From the NCBI GenBank assembly GCA_036881885.1, contig JBAJNL010000008.1, forward strand, positions 1 to 38,412: a DNA stretch of 38,412 nt, given 5' to 3'. The translations under genes and the position numbers were made by a program. The notes beneath the pieces were generated by a model that was not told the DNA's origin, did no database searches, and was given only the letters and a program-made list of their open reading frames with translations. Below, piece by piece: positions 14,956 to 23,450 of the stretch. How positions within the stretch are numbered: position 1 is the first letter of the stretch; every line of letters starts with the position of its first letter. The stretch is from JBAJNL01 sp036881885 (GTDB lineage Bacteria > Pseudomonadota > Alphaproteobacteria > Holosporales > Hepatobacteraceae).

Positions 14956-17625
14956 CTATTTTCCCACAAGAGCGGTCGCCTCTTCCTTAATCTCTCTGCG
15001 AAACACATTGTAGGAAACATCCAAATCTTTAGCTAAACAACTATGCGTGCGGTTAGGGTTTTTCCTTAAAAGCTTAGCGCACATGTTAATCTTTTTCTGT
15101 TTTACAACGGGATCTAACAGCTTTGCATTTTTTGAACGATAAAATCGCTTGCCTGGCATGCCGTATAAGGTAGTGCGAGAAACGTGAAAAGTTTCTGACA
15201 ACTGTTCGGCTGTGAACTTGCCACTTTGAACCTGTTGCGTCAACGCTTCTCTCTCCTTTGCTGAAAAATCGGCGAGACGTCTAAAAATCGAAACACCTTT
15301 TTTCCACCCCGTGCCAAGCGCCCAAACATTACCTTTATGCGCTGTTGTGGAAGCGTGCTCCCTCAGCTTTTCTCTGGCAGGTCCTATAATGTGGCCATAC
15401 AGACTGTTGTTTGTGAGCCCAAGATCTTTTGCAACGCATGTAAGTGAACGACCTGGGTATTTTTTTAAAAGCGCAACACATGCATCAATCTTCTTTTGCT
15501 TTTCAAGAAGGGACAGGGCTCTTTTGGGGGGCTGAAAGACAAACTTGGTTCCCCGCATAGAGGACAACGTGCCGCGTGAGACATGGAAACGCTCTAACAG
15601 CTCGTCGACTGTGTGCGCACCTGATCGAGCCTCTTTGTCTAAACGATCTCGCTCTTTTTGTGTGAGGTTCTGTAGAGACCTAAAAACTGAAATACCTTTT
15701 TTCCATTCCGTGCCAAGCGCCCACACATTGCCTTTAGGCGTCGCTTTGGAGGTGCCTTTTTTCTGTGCTTCAGCTTGCGCTTGTTGTGTCACGCGCGCTG
15801 TGTTGAGGCCCGTGCGACGCTTTTTTGCAGGTGGCCCCTGCGCAGCATCAGAAGGCGCCGACGCACGCTGCCCAGAAGATCCATGCGTCGCTTTGGAAGT
15901 ATCTTTTTGCTGTGCTTCAGCTTGCTCTCTCATCTTTGCCCTGGCAGGGCCTATAATATGGTTACGCAGAAAGCTTATATCGAGCTCAAGATCTTTTGCT
16001 ATACAGGCTTGTGGGCGGCGTGGATCCTTCTTGAAAGTCTCGATGCACGCCTTAATCTTTTCTTGTCTTGCGGTGCTGCTCAGTGAAGGGGCTTGCTTCC
16101 CTTGAAGCACACGGCTCCCTTGAATTTTCGAAATAGACGAACGGGGTACATGGTACTTCTCTGACAGATCACCGTTTGTGAACTGGCCACTTTGAGCCTG
16201 TTGCGTCAACTGCTCCCTTTCTTCTGCTGACAAATCGTTCATACGTCTAAAAACTGAAACACCTTTTTTCCACCCCGTGCCAAGCGCCCACACATTGCCT
16301 TTATACGTTGTTGTGGAAGCGTACTCCCTCAGTTTTTCTCTGGCAGGACCTATAATGTTTTTAACCAAAGCGTGTTTCGTAATCTCAAGATCTTTTGCGA
16401 GACAATCTTGTGGGCGGCGTAAGTTTTTCTTCAAAAGCGCGACGCACGCCTGAATCTTTTCTTGTATAACGCTGTCGTTAAGTGGGGAGGTTGCTTGCCC
16501 ACGAAGCAAACAAGATCCTTGAATTTTCGAAATGGATACCGGGGACACATGGTATTCCTCTGACAGATCACGCGTTGTGAGCTTGCCACTTTGCGCCTGT
16601 TTAATCAGCTTTTCCCTCTCCGCTTCTGGCAAATCGACGATACGTCTAAAAACCGAAACACCTTTTTGCCACACAGCTCCCCTTTTCCAAATGAGATGGC
16701 GAGCTTGCTTACTGTGACAGTCTGCCGTTAAAGCAGACGCTGAAGGCGACGACACGTTTGTAGGCTTTGCAGGCTGTTTGCCAGGATTTGATGCCTGCTT
16801 TCGAGGTTGTTTTTTTGCCTTTTTCGCTTGCAGCTTCTTTTTTGCGAGGGGCGGCGGCGTTCTATCACTGTCAGTATCTCTTTCAAAGAGTTCATCCTCT
16901 TTGGGGTCGTATTCACTGAAACTGTCATCCTCGCTTTCAAAATCTCTTGGATCGTAAGCGCTTGCAGGATCCACATCCATTTCCTCCACAGAAGAGACAG
17001 GTGTTTTTTGTGCATACGTTGGCGTACACGCAACCGCCCTTGGCAAAGCTGGTGGTGTGTCAGTTGCCCTATCGTCGTCTGATTCACTGATAGCATGACT
17101 TTGAGACAAAGAGGAGGCCAGCGACACAGGGGAGGGTAAAGTGTGATGCAATAAACGCAACGGAGGAGGGGGAGACAAAGGTAGCGCTGGGGGCGGCGCG
17201 TACACAGGTTTGGGTCTGTATACTGGCGTTCCAGCGTAAGCTTTTCGAGCAACAGGTCTTAAAGGAGGAACAGAGGTTGAGGCCATGTAAGGAGCCGCTC
17301 TGTAGACAAGTGTACGTTCATCAAAAGCCTCAAGTGCCCCATAAGGCGGCACTTGACGCACCTGATTATGCCCAAAAGCGGTATAATAGCCTGGATGCTC
17401 GATTGGCAAATGATTTCCACCTGTTGACAGTTGAAGCAACAGAGGTGGAGGCGTGACTTGCGGGACCATCGGATATACTTGTGTGTGGGGCGCGACTGTA
17501 GGGTGTGATCTCACGCTGGATCTTGCTTCAGGAAATGAATCCGGGCCTGTTGCAACACAACTGAGCGATGCACACAAAGTAAAAAGAGGAAAAAAGAAAC
17601 GAAAAAGCGTGTGATTGAAATGCAT
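14956..17625 (-). CDS. secreted four-repeat helix-turn-helix protein with NLS-like basic clusters
   Basis: The product has 889 residues: a hydrophobic signal peptide (1-25, RFFFPLFTLCASLSCVA), a Pro-rich segment (about 40-200), acidic Ser/Asp/Glu patches (181-186, 224-252), a basic cluster (261-276, KKKLQAKKAKKQPRK) and four repeats of about 125 residues at 311-436, 442-567, 631-755 and 764-889. Each repeat has WxKGxSVFR, a first HTH-like unit (FTAEQLSETFHVSRTTLYGM in repeat 4), a Lys-rich helix and a second HTH-like unit (LAKDLDVSYNVFRREI). Three repeats open with KGNVWALGT. Between repeats 2 and 3 lies PPAKKRRTG (598-606), a monopartite NLS-like motif. No known family recognised. Best inference: an exported DNA-binding protein acting in the host nucleus. 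No ribosome binding site is evident before the ATG. Confidence 0.75.
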   Translation of the reverse strand: MHFNHTLFRFFFPLFTLCASLSCVATGPDSFPEARSSVRSHPTVAPHTQVYPMVPQVTPPPLLLQLSTGGNHLPIEHPGYYTAFGHNQVRQVPPYGALEAFDERTLVYRAAPYMASTSVPPLRPVARKAYAGTPVYRPKPVYAPPPALPLSPPPPLRLLHHTLPSPVSLASSLSQSHAISESDDDRATDTPPALPRAVACTPTYAQKTPVSSVEEMDVDPASAYDPRDFESEDDSFSEYDPKEDELFERDTDSDRTPPPLAKKKLQAKKAKKQPRKQASNPGKQPAKPTNVSSPSASALTADCHSKQARHLIWKRGAVWQKGVSVFRRIVDLPEAEREKLIKQAQSGKLTTRDLSEEYHVSPVSISKIQGSCLLRGQATSPLNDSVIQEKIQACVALLKKNLRRPQDCLAKDLEITKHALVKNIIGPAREKLREYASTTTYKGNVWALGTGWKKGVSVFRRMNDLSAEEREQLTQQAQSGQFTNGDLSEKYHVPRSSISKIQGSRVLQGKQAPSLSSTARQEKIKACIETFKKDPRRPQACIAKDLELDISFLRNHIIGPARAKMREQAEAQQKDTSKATHGSSGQRASAPSDAAQGPPAKKRRTGLNTARVTQQAQAEAQKKGTSKATPKGNVWALGTEWKKGISVFRSLQNLTQKERDRLDKEARSGAHTVDELLERFHVSRGTLSSMRGTKFVFQPPKRALSLLEKQKKIDACVALLKKYPGRSLTCVAKDLGLTNNSLYGHIIGPAREKLREHASTTAHKGNVWALGTGWKKGVSIFRRLADFSAKEREALTQQVQSGKFTAEQLSETFHVSRTTLYGMPGKRFYRSKNAKLLDPVVKQKKINMCAKLLRKNPNRTHSCLAKDLDVSYNVFRREIKEEATALVGK

Positions 17626-17704
17626 GAATAGACAAAAATAAATATTTGCCTATTTTTACACTTAAAAACAAAAGATTGAAAGTTTTTTGACAAATTTAGC
17701 ATGA

Positions 17705-18031
17705 CTATTTGCACATGGACACCACCCTGCTTCCTGAGGCGCCCTTACAGAACATATTGTTACCAATCAAAAAATCTTCAACACTTGAGTTTGATTCTGT
17801 TTTGCTGTCTGGTGTGGTGTTCGCACAACCGGCAGGGGGCTGTGGTTGTAGCACATCTGTTCTGTTTTTGAAGAGGGTATATTCCGCTTTACCATGTACG
17901 CCAGGCCCTTGTTTTTTAAGAGCTCTGCTATGAAAAAAAGCCGTTAAGCGCGAGGCACTGCTGCCGGCATCAATCACCATGGCGTGATCACCACCTCTTA
18001 ACCAAAACGCCATTGCCTTGACCCACTGCAT
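17705..18031 (-). pseudogene. fragment of a GDA1/CD39-type apyrase (nucleoside di/triphosphatase)
   Basis: This 108-codon frame contains MVIDAGSSASRLTAFF, matching apyrase conserved region 1 (DAGSSGTR, the phosphate-binding loop), then KKQGPGV as in the KGPGIS segment of NTPDases. The other conserved regions are absent: the frame stops at 17705, and the HTH-repeat gene starts 79 nt further on. An in-frame stop lies just upstream of the ATG and no signal peptide is present. I read it as the N-terminal remnant of a full-length ecto-apyrase such as those secreted by Legionella. A short functional protein cannot be excluded. Confidence 0.45.
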
Positions 18032-18303
18032 AAATGTTCACATCAACATCTATCGCACAAAAAAGAAACATTCTTTACAAGAAAAAAGAGCAAAATGGAT
18101 TATTTATCAATAAAAACAATACTTTAATAGAGTTCTGTTGTGATTCATCACAGTGGTTTCTGATTTGCCCAATCCAAGCAGCTGTTTACGGTTTACACAA
18201 ACAATTAAAGGACAGTCGCTTTGTCAGTATTTGCAAAACAGATTATTGATTTTATTCATTTGTTTTGATATGTTGTCGCAAATAATCTTTTGGGGAAAAA
18301 ATA

Positions 18304-19290
18304 TTGATTATGCAACGGCTTGTACATTTTCTGCTTTTCTTCTTTGTAGCTTGTACTGGTTTATGGGCGCCCGTGCATGTTTTTCCCGAGGCGGGACGCC
18401 TGCCCTATGTTCAGATGATTCAAGAAGCCAAAGAATCCTTGGATCTGATGATTTATGTGATTGACGATCGCGCTATTAGAGACGCGCTAGTCGAAGCCCA
18501 TCAACGTGGCGTTAACATGCGCGTTTTAATTGAAAAGCAAAAATATGACCATGATGAAACCCAAAGCTCTTCTGACCAGACGGTCACTTTTTTGGAACAA
18601 GCTGGCATTCCCCTAAAAAAGACGCCAGACCATGTGGCGCAAGTGCACGCAAAGCTGCTTATTCAAGATGGCGTCAAGGCTTTAATCAGCACAGGTAATA
18701 TGGATGAAGAAAGTTTTGATGGATTGCCTGGAATAGGCCGTCCAGCAAGAGACTTTGCCATTGAAATCACACATCCAGAAGTGCTGGCTGATTTACAAAC
18801 CGTCTTTCAGCAAGATTGGGAGGCAAAGCCCACAGACAACTTGCACAATGTTGTGCTTGCCCCTGGAAGTTATAGGGGTTGGATCCTTGAGAAAATCAAC
18901 AACGCTCAGCAATCGCTTGAGATGTACCAGCAGGATTTTACGGACAAAAACATACAAGAGGCTGTTTTAAGGGCTATCGATCGCGGTGTGAAGGTTGCAC
19001 TCATCATGACACCCCACCCTTTCTCAAAAGATTGGGATCACAATATTCCGTTTCAACAAAAGCTAGAAGCAAAAGGGGCAACTGTGCGCCTTAAGGATGA
19101 CCTTTATATTCATGCAAAGCTGGTTTTAATTGATCGCGGCACACCTGGTGCGTTAGCTCTTTTAGGGACAAGTAATTTTTATGCGCCATCACTTGATTCA
19201 AACCGAGAAATTGCCTTGCAGGTGACAGATAAAGAGGATTTGAAAACCTTTTTTGCCACCTTTGATCAAGACATCAAACCTGTTGCGTAA
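18304..19290 (+). CDS. secreted phospholipase D-family protein
   Basis: PLD-superfamily enzymes hydrolyse phosphodiesters (phospholipids or nucleic acids) using paired HxKxxxxD motifs. Both are present: VHAKLLIQD (His115, Lys117, Asp122) and IHAKLVLID (His270, Lys272, Asp277), each followed by a Gly-Asn/Ser element (STGNMDEESF and LGTSNF). The 328-residue protein starts with a signal peptide (LVHFLLFFFVACTGLWAPV). GGGGA (18292-18296) is 7 nt from the TTG at 18304 and 13 nt from the ATG at 18310; either start leaves the leader intact. The size fits the compact two-motif secreted PLDs of intracellular bacteria. Substrate unknown. Confidence 0.9.
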   Translation: MIMQRLVHFLLFFFVACTGLWAPVHVFPEAGRLPYVQMIQEAKESLDLMIYVIDDRAIRDALVEAHQRGVNMRVLIEKQKYDHDETQSSSDQTVTFLEQAGIPLKKTPDHVAQVHAKLLIQDGVKALISTGNMDEESFDGLPGIGRPARDFAIEITHPEVLADLQTVFQQDWEAKPTDNLHNVVLAPGSYRGWILEKINNAQQSLEMYQQDFTDKNIQEAVLRAIDRGVKVALIMTPHPFSKDWDHNIPFQQKLEAKGATVRLKDDLYIHAKLVLIDRGTPGALALLGTSNFYAPSLDSNREIALQVTDKEDLKTFFATFDQDIKPVA

Positions 19291-19305
19291 AAAAACACGT
19301 TTTCT

Positions 19306-19424
19306 GGGTTCAAATGATGTGCTTTTAAAGGCAATCGTGCGTGTGCGTTGCTTGCATACTTGGCCCCTCTCACCGTTGTGAGGAGTCAATGCAAATTGTG
19401 AGGGGTTGTTTAAGCTTTGAACCC
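19306..19424. other. structured intergenic segment, possible non-coding RNA or mRNA tail
   Basis: After the PLD stop, GGGTTCAAA (19306-19314) is perfectly complementary to TTTGAACCC (19416-19424), enclosing about 100 nt. Inside, CCCCTCTCAC (19364-19373) can pair with GTGAGGGG (19398-19405) with a 2-nt bulge, or CTCAC CGTT GTGAG (19369-19382) forms a small hairpin instead, so two folds compete. No family is recognised and no promoter or terminator is clear. Confidence 0.25.
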
Positions 19425-19567
19425 CAAAGGTGTGACGGACTCAAAGCGTGCTTTACGGGAACCCCTATGCCTTTTAAGGAACACGCACACTGGGAAGAGA
19501 CGTGTCAAAGCCCTTGATATCTCTTGTGACACAAAGCGGTTGCATCTCTATGCCTGCCGGTCAGATT

Positions 19568-21172
19568 TCAGTCGGTTGGTGAACCGTTTAAGAGGGCCTG
19601 TGCGTGGATATCAAAATAATCCTGCATGGCTTGTTGAACCTTGGTTAAGGAACGATTTAAAAGGCACTCATCATAAGCCTTGTTCCATAAGTAAGCATTG
19701 TACTGGGGCACCATACGATTTTCATCTGCAATCATGTCAAAAGCTGCATGACAGGGCAAACGTGTCACCGTTGCAGGAACGCGAAAATGGACCTCTTGCT
19801 TGCTTGGAAAAGACAAGATGCATGTCTCGCCATCGCTCACATTTTTATCGGTAATACTTTGATGACGCACGATCGTATCTTGACTCACGGGAGTCACATC
19901 ATTTTGCGGCACAAACGCATTAAGCGAACAGACATGAAGCTGCGGTGGCGCCATGTGCGCCTTTTGAAAGTCACGCAAGATTTCCTCCATCACAAAGGCG
20001 GGTCCTGCACCCGATCCAATCACATCCACAAAATGAATCGTGTGATCGTTTAAAGCGGGATTTGCGGATGTGAGACCCGCATTCTTTAAGCGATTTTGCA
20101 AATGGTGATAACGACTTTCTGTCACATTATCTGCATCTGTTTGTAAAGAGCCAAGGCGCGAATGATTAGGCGATCCAGAAAAAGGAAAGAAGACCACATT
20201 GCGTATGGACGCTGGGCCTTTTTGCCCGCACACATGCTCTAAGGCGCGCCCTACAAAATAAGGCGAGCATCCAAAAATGACAAAGGTGTCGCCTGTATCA
20301 GAAAGCGCCATTATTTGATGCGCAACCTTGATAAAATGGTTAACATTTTTGGCATTCATAATGCCAAAAGACGCCTGCAATAATCCCGCCTGGCGTTTTG
20401 CCGGATCAGGCTCTTGAAAAATCTTACCTAAAAAATACTGATCCGAAAAAGCAGCGGCTTGAATGGGAAAAGCGTGCTGAAATTCCTTAAAAGGACGTTT
20501 TTTGTACGGCGGGGTTTGCATGTCCTCAAAGGTCCACTCCTCATCAAACGGTGCATCATAGCAGTAGTGTTGCACAGTACAGTAAGTTGTCTTTTTGCTC
20601 ACCTGATCATAGGCTTGTTCTGGCGTTAAAAGCATCGTTTCTAAATGCCAACGCTTGGTGGCCTTTTCCAGCGTCCCTTCAAAGCCGGGGGACCCATCAC
20701 GCATCATGCCCATGAGATGCTTTGTGGCAGAGTGTTCTCTGCCCCAAATGCCTTTGGGCGTGTGATCTTCTGCCTTAATGGGCGCAAGGCCAAAGTTTTT
20801 GCAAGAAAAATAGATGTTGGCCTTGGCTGCGCACGCCTCTTCGGACAGGCCTCTTTTTTGAGCTTCGCTTTTAAACAAAGATTCACCATAAAGACGCGCT
20901 TCTTCTGGTGTTAAAAGGCAATGACGAGAGAAAGTGAACGAAAAATCGCCCCCCTTAAGGAAAGATTGAATATGCCGCTGCCGCATGAGTAAAAAAATGT
21001 GGGTCATTTTTTCTGATGGAATCAGGTTTGGCTGCGCCGGAATCGAAATGATTTGAAGCAAGGGGCGCGCAGGTTTTGTCTCACAGTCATTCGGTGCAAA
21101 ACAGGCATTAAAAAAGGCTGTTAATAAGAAAAAAACCAAAGAAAAGAGTTTAGAGAACAAAAACTTTGTCAT
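19568..21172 (-). CDS. large secreted protein of unknown function with a possible phosphoribosyltransferase-like segment
   Basis: The product has 534 residues from the ATG at 21172. The open frame extends upstream to 21550, but only the 21172 start places a clear signal peptide first (FLFSKLFSLVFFLLTAFFNACFA, about 4-26). The N-terminal half has several Cys and charged segments and resembles nothing I know. The C-terminal half has Rossmann-like alternation: DTFVIFGCSPYFVGRALEHV (295-314), NVVFFPFSG (325-333) and HFVDVIGSGAGPAFVMEEIL (380-399). The last recalls the PRPP-binding loop of phosphoribosyltransferases, though it lacks the usual paired acidic residues. Function unknown. It faces the 21308 gene across a 135-nt divergent region with a perfect palindrome. 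Confidence 0.75.
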   Translation of the reverse strand: MTKFLFSKLFSLVFFLLTAFFNACFAPNDCETKPARPLLQIISIPAQPNLIPSEKMTHIFLLMRQRHIQSFLKGGDFSFTFSRHCLLTPEEARLYGESLFKSEAQKRGLSEEACAAKANIYFSCKNFGLAPIKAEDHTPKGIWGREHSATKHLMGMMRDGSPGFEGTLEKATKRWHLETMLLTPEQAYDQVSKKTTYCTVQHYCYDAPFDEEWTFEDMQTPPYKKRPFKEFQHAFPIQAAAFSDQYFLGKIFQEPDPAKRQAGLLQASFGIMNAKNVNHFIKVAHQIMALSDTGDTFVIFGCSPYFVGRALEHVCGQKGPASIRNVVFFPFSGSPNHSRLGSLQTDADNVTESRYHHLQNRLKNAGLTSANPALNDHTIHFVDVIGSGAGPAFVMEEILRDFQKAHMAPPQLHVCSLNAFVPQNDVTPVSQDTIVRHQSITDKNVSDGETCILSFPSKQEVHFRVPATVTRLPCHAAFDMIADENRMVPQYNAYLWNKAYDECLLNRSLTKVQQAMQDYFDIHAQALLNGSPTD

Positions 21173-21241
21173 ATCTTTTGAAAGAGATCGATTTTTAGTC
21201 GGTATGATGTGTGTAAATAATGAATGAAAAAGTCTATTTTG

Positions 21242-21274
21242 ACAATAAAACATTGATTTAAAATGTTTTATTGT
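21242..21274. promoter_or_regulatory. perfect 13-bp palindrome in a divergent promoter region
   Basis: ACAATAAAACATT (21242-21254) and AATGTTTTATTGT (21262-21274) are exact reverse complements around a 7-nt centre. The site lies between the divergent starts at 21172 (-) and 21308 (+) and overlaps a TTGACA box (21239-21244). An operator for a dimeric regulator is the natural reading; the regulator is unknown. Confidence 0.55.
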
Positions 21275-21307
21275 GTAAAAAAATAAAATATTCATGATCG
21301 TTTTGCC

Positions 21308-21730
21308 ATGCTTTTCACAGGCACGCGTTTTTCTTTCTTGTTTTCTCTCTTCATGCTTTGCACCTTCAAGAGTGCCATGGTCATCGACCCTGCGTCTGAT
21401 GTAAGTGAAAGGGAGCTGCGGTGGGCAAGTGGCACAATCACCTTTAAGCCGGCAGCAGCAGGTGGCCCATTGTCTGCCGACAACGCAGCGCCTGATCCCA
21501 TAAGTGGTCGCCCGACCAAAAAAAGACGCCTTGAGACCAGCGCTCCACAAGCCACGGCAAATCAGACCGTTGAAAGCAGGGAGTTCACGCTAGAGGCCAG
21601 CAAAAGCGCATCCAAGACTCAAGCGTTTGGACGGCCTGCGCGGAGAGCGGGTCGAAATCGAAGCGCGCAGCGCAAGCGCTTAAGTGCGACACATAGGTTG
21701 TCCATGGCTTTTAAACGACCTGACCATTAA
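21308..21730 (+). CDS. small secreted basic protein with an NLS-like motif
   Basis: The product has 140 residues. The N-terminus is a signal peptide (1-23, RFSFLFSLFMLCTFKSA). The mature part is Ala/Ser/Pro-rich and probably disordered, with GRPTKKRRLE at 67-76, a classical monopartite NLS-like cluster, and an Arg-rich tail (108-125, GRPARRAGRNRSAQRKRL) with a GRP core recalling AT-hooks. No enzyme domain is seen. The KKRR core also occurs in the large HTH-repeat protein of this block. No clear ribosome binding site precedes the ATG, so reality of the gene rests on the leader, the composition and the palindrome upstream. Nuclear targeting in a host is inference. Confidence 0.55.
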   Translation: MLFTGTRFSFLFSLFMLCTFKSAMVIDPASDVSERELRWASGTITFKPAAAGGPLSADNAAPDPISGRPTKKRRLETSAPQATANQTVESREFTLEASKSASKTQAFGRPARRAGRNRSAQRKRLSATHRLSMAFKRPDH

Positions 21731-22249
21731 AATGGTGATAAAGGATGTATAAAGAAAGCAGATCAAAAGGATCTCTCTAAGAACATGTCAGATCGTAATG
21801 ATTTGGCTCTTGCAGCATGTGGTAGATTATAGCTCGTTAGATAGCTTTTTAAACTTTGCAGAAAGAGGGTTTTGAGAGTGCAAAAAGCGTGGTTCACACT
21901 GAGTCACGTTTCTGGCCGCCTTCATTCCTAAGAAAACCTGTTAAAGGCCTCTTCCATCTGGTCTCTTTCAGGGCAGGTTTGCGTCTTTGCGCACGCAAGG
22001 TGGGTTTTGGTTTGCGCAAATCCAGGCCATCACTTGCGCCGCCTACGAAATACAGTTGCATCAAAGATTCCTCCGGTTATTTTGCTTGCAAGTCTTGTCT
22101 ATCATACCTTATTGCAAAAAAATCACTGTCTATACGTTTGTTAAAAAACATTTCAGCCACATCACGCAAAAAATATCTTATTTAAGCAAAAAAAACCTTT
22201 GTGTGCGCAAAATAGATTATCTTATTGTTTTTATTGGTTGATTTTTGAC
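21731..22249. other. 519-nt intergenic region, nothing recognised
   Basis: Forward open frames exist here, but none has a ribosome binding site, leader or recognisable domain. Small palindromes such as TTTGCGCAAA (about 22012-22021) occur without further support. The last 100 nt are AT-rich and probably carry the promoter of the kinase-like gene. Confidence 0.5.
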
Positions 22250-23368
22250 ATGAAAAAAGCCTCTTTTTTAACAGCATGCCTTACACTTTGCAGCCTGGAT
22301 GCGCTTTATGGCGCAGATCAAAACCCCTTAAAGGCGCCGCATAAGCCGCCCAAACCCCTTGCAAAGGCCAGCGCAACAACTAAAACTACCGTGCAAGCAT
22401 CTGCAGCTTTTAAAGAAGTTGTGGCGCAACACACTTTTACCGATGAGCGCGAAAAGGGTTTTCCGACCATTCAAAAAGCCCTTGGCAAAGGTCAAACAAA
22501 AGTGTTTTGTACCAAAGCTGGCAGTTGCAACCTGGGCATTTACATACATACCCCGCAGGGTGCCGGCAAAGAAAGCTTTTTAAAGGTGGTCTCGCGCACA
22601 AGCTATCCCAAAGAAAAAAAAGCCATTCAACTGGTTTACAGCAAAAAGGCAGAGAATTTTATTGTGGTGCCTCACCACGTGTTTTTGTTTGAAGACAAAG
22701 CCGTTCTTGCCATGGACAGAGCGTCTGGCAAACCTCTTCTTGATCGGGAACAATGGCTAGGGATGTCAGATCTTGGTGTGCAAAACCTTGCGCGCACGGT
22801 TCACAGAATGTGGCAGCTTGGCATTTTTCATAATGACTTCAATACCGCCAACATTCTTTTTGATGCGCAGACAAAAACATGGAAGGTGGTGGATACCCAA
22901 ATGTTATCGCCGGCCACCCCTGACAGCTTTCAGCAAATCGACGCGTTGATGAATAGAATGAAGGGAGTTGCAGGAAACATACTTTTAGACCTTGAGACCT
23001 CAAGGCAAGCCAGCAGCTTTCAAAAATATCTGCCAAAGTTTGCAGCCGTGGTGCAAAAAAATGATGTTCTGTTAAAAGCAATCTTTGATGTGTTTCCCCA
23101 AAGTATTGTTGCGCGTTACAAACAACAACGCACCGAGCATGCCAAAGACTTTTTAAAAAAACAGGTCAAAAATACCGCAGATAAAAAGGCCCTTAAAGAC
23201 TTTTATGCGCTTGCTTGGCCAAAACGTATCGAATTATTGCTTAACAAAGCACAAGATGTGGGGGATCCGCACGCCTTTATCCCAAACCATCATTTCTTTT
23301 CGCGCCGCAACTATCGCACCCTTTATTATCTTTTGACCAGTGAATACTTTGTAAAGCCTCTTTTATAA
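22250..23368 (+). CDS. secreted protein-kinase-like protein
   Basis: The product has 372 residues. The ATG at 22250 gives a clear signal peptide (1-21, MKKASFLTACLTLCSLDALYG); the open frame starts 51 nt earlier but without a leader. The kinase-like core is well preserved: FLKVV with Lys112 (VAIK-type), a hinge at VLAMDRASG, the catalytic loop GIFHNDFNTANILFD with His194, Asp196 and Asn201 (HxDxxxxN), and WKVVDTQ with Asp215 in the metal-binding DFG position, 19 residues after Asp196. All key residues are present, so activity is plausible; whether it phosphorylates protein, lipid or a small molecule cannot be said. A Lys/Pro-rich stretch (27-40) follows the leader. A host-directed role is inference. 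Confidence 0.75.
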   Translation: MKKASFLTACLTLCSLDALYGADQNPLKAPHKPPKPLAKASATTKTTVQASAAFKEVVAQHTFTDEREKGFPTIQKALGKGQTKVFCTKAGSCNLGIYIHTPQGAGKESFLKVVSRTSYPKEKKAIQLVYSKKAENFIVVPHHVFLFEDKAVLAMDRASGKPLLDREQWLGMSDLGVQNLARTVHRMWQLGIFHNDFNTANILFDAQTKTWKVVDTQMLSPATPDSFQQIDALMNRMKGVAGNILLDLETSRQASSFQKYLPKFAAVVQKNDVLLKAIFDVFPQSIVARYKQQRTEHAKDFLKKQVKNTADKKALKDFYALAWPKRIELLLNKAQDVGDPHAFIPNHHFFSRRNYRTLYYLLTSEYFVKPLL

Positions 23369-23450
23369 GGCAACACGGTCAGTTGGCGTCAAAGGGGGCT
23401 TGATGACCTTGCAGCTAAAGGATAAGAGGCTTTTACAGACAACGCTCTTA

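Noticed and set aside
15545..16105. Forward open frames opposite the HTH-repeat gene
   Set aside because: Periodic antisense of the repeats; Cys/Ser-rich shadows without start signals.
19417..19854. Forward 145-codon open frame
   Set aside because: Mostly antisense to the end of the 534-residue secreted protein and without binding site; the first part lies in the structured intergenic segment.
21173..21550. N-terminal extension of the 534-residue protein
   Set aside because: It would bury the signal peptide and overlap the divergent gene and palindrome; composition is unlike protein.
21856..22185. Forward 109-codon open frame
   Set aside because: No binding site, leader or domain; Ser/Lys/Arg-rich chance frame.
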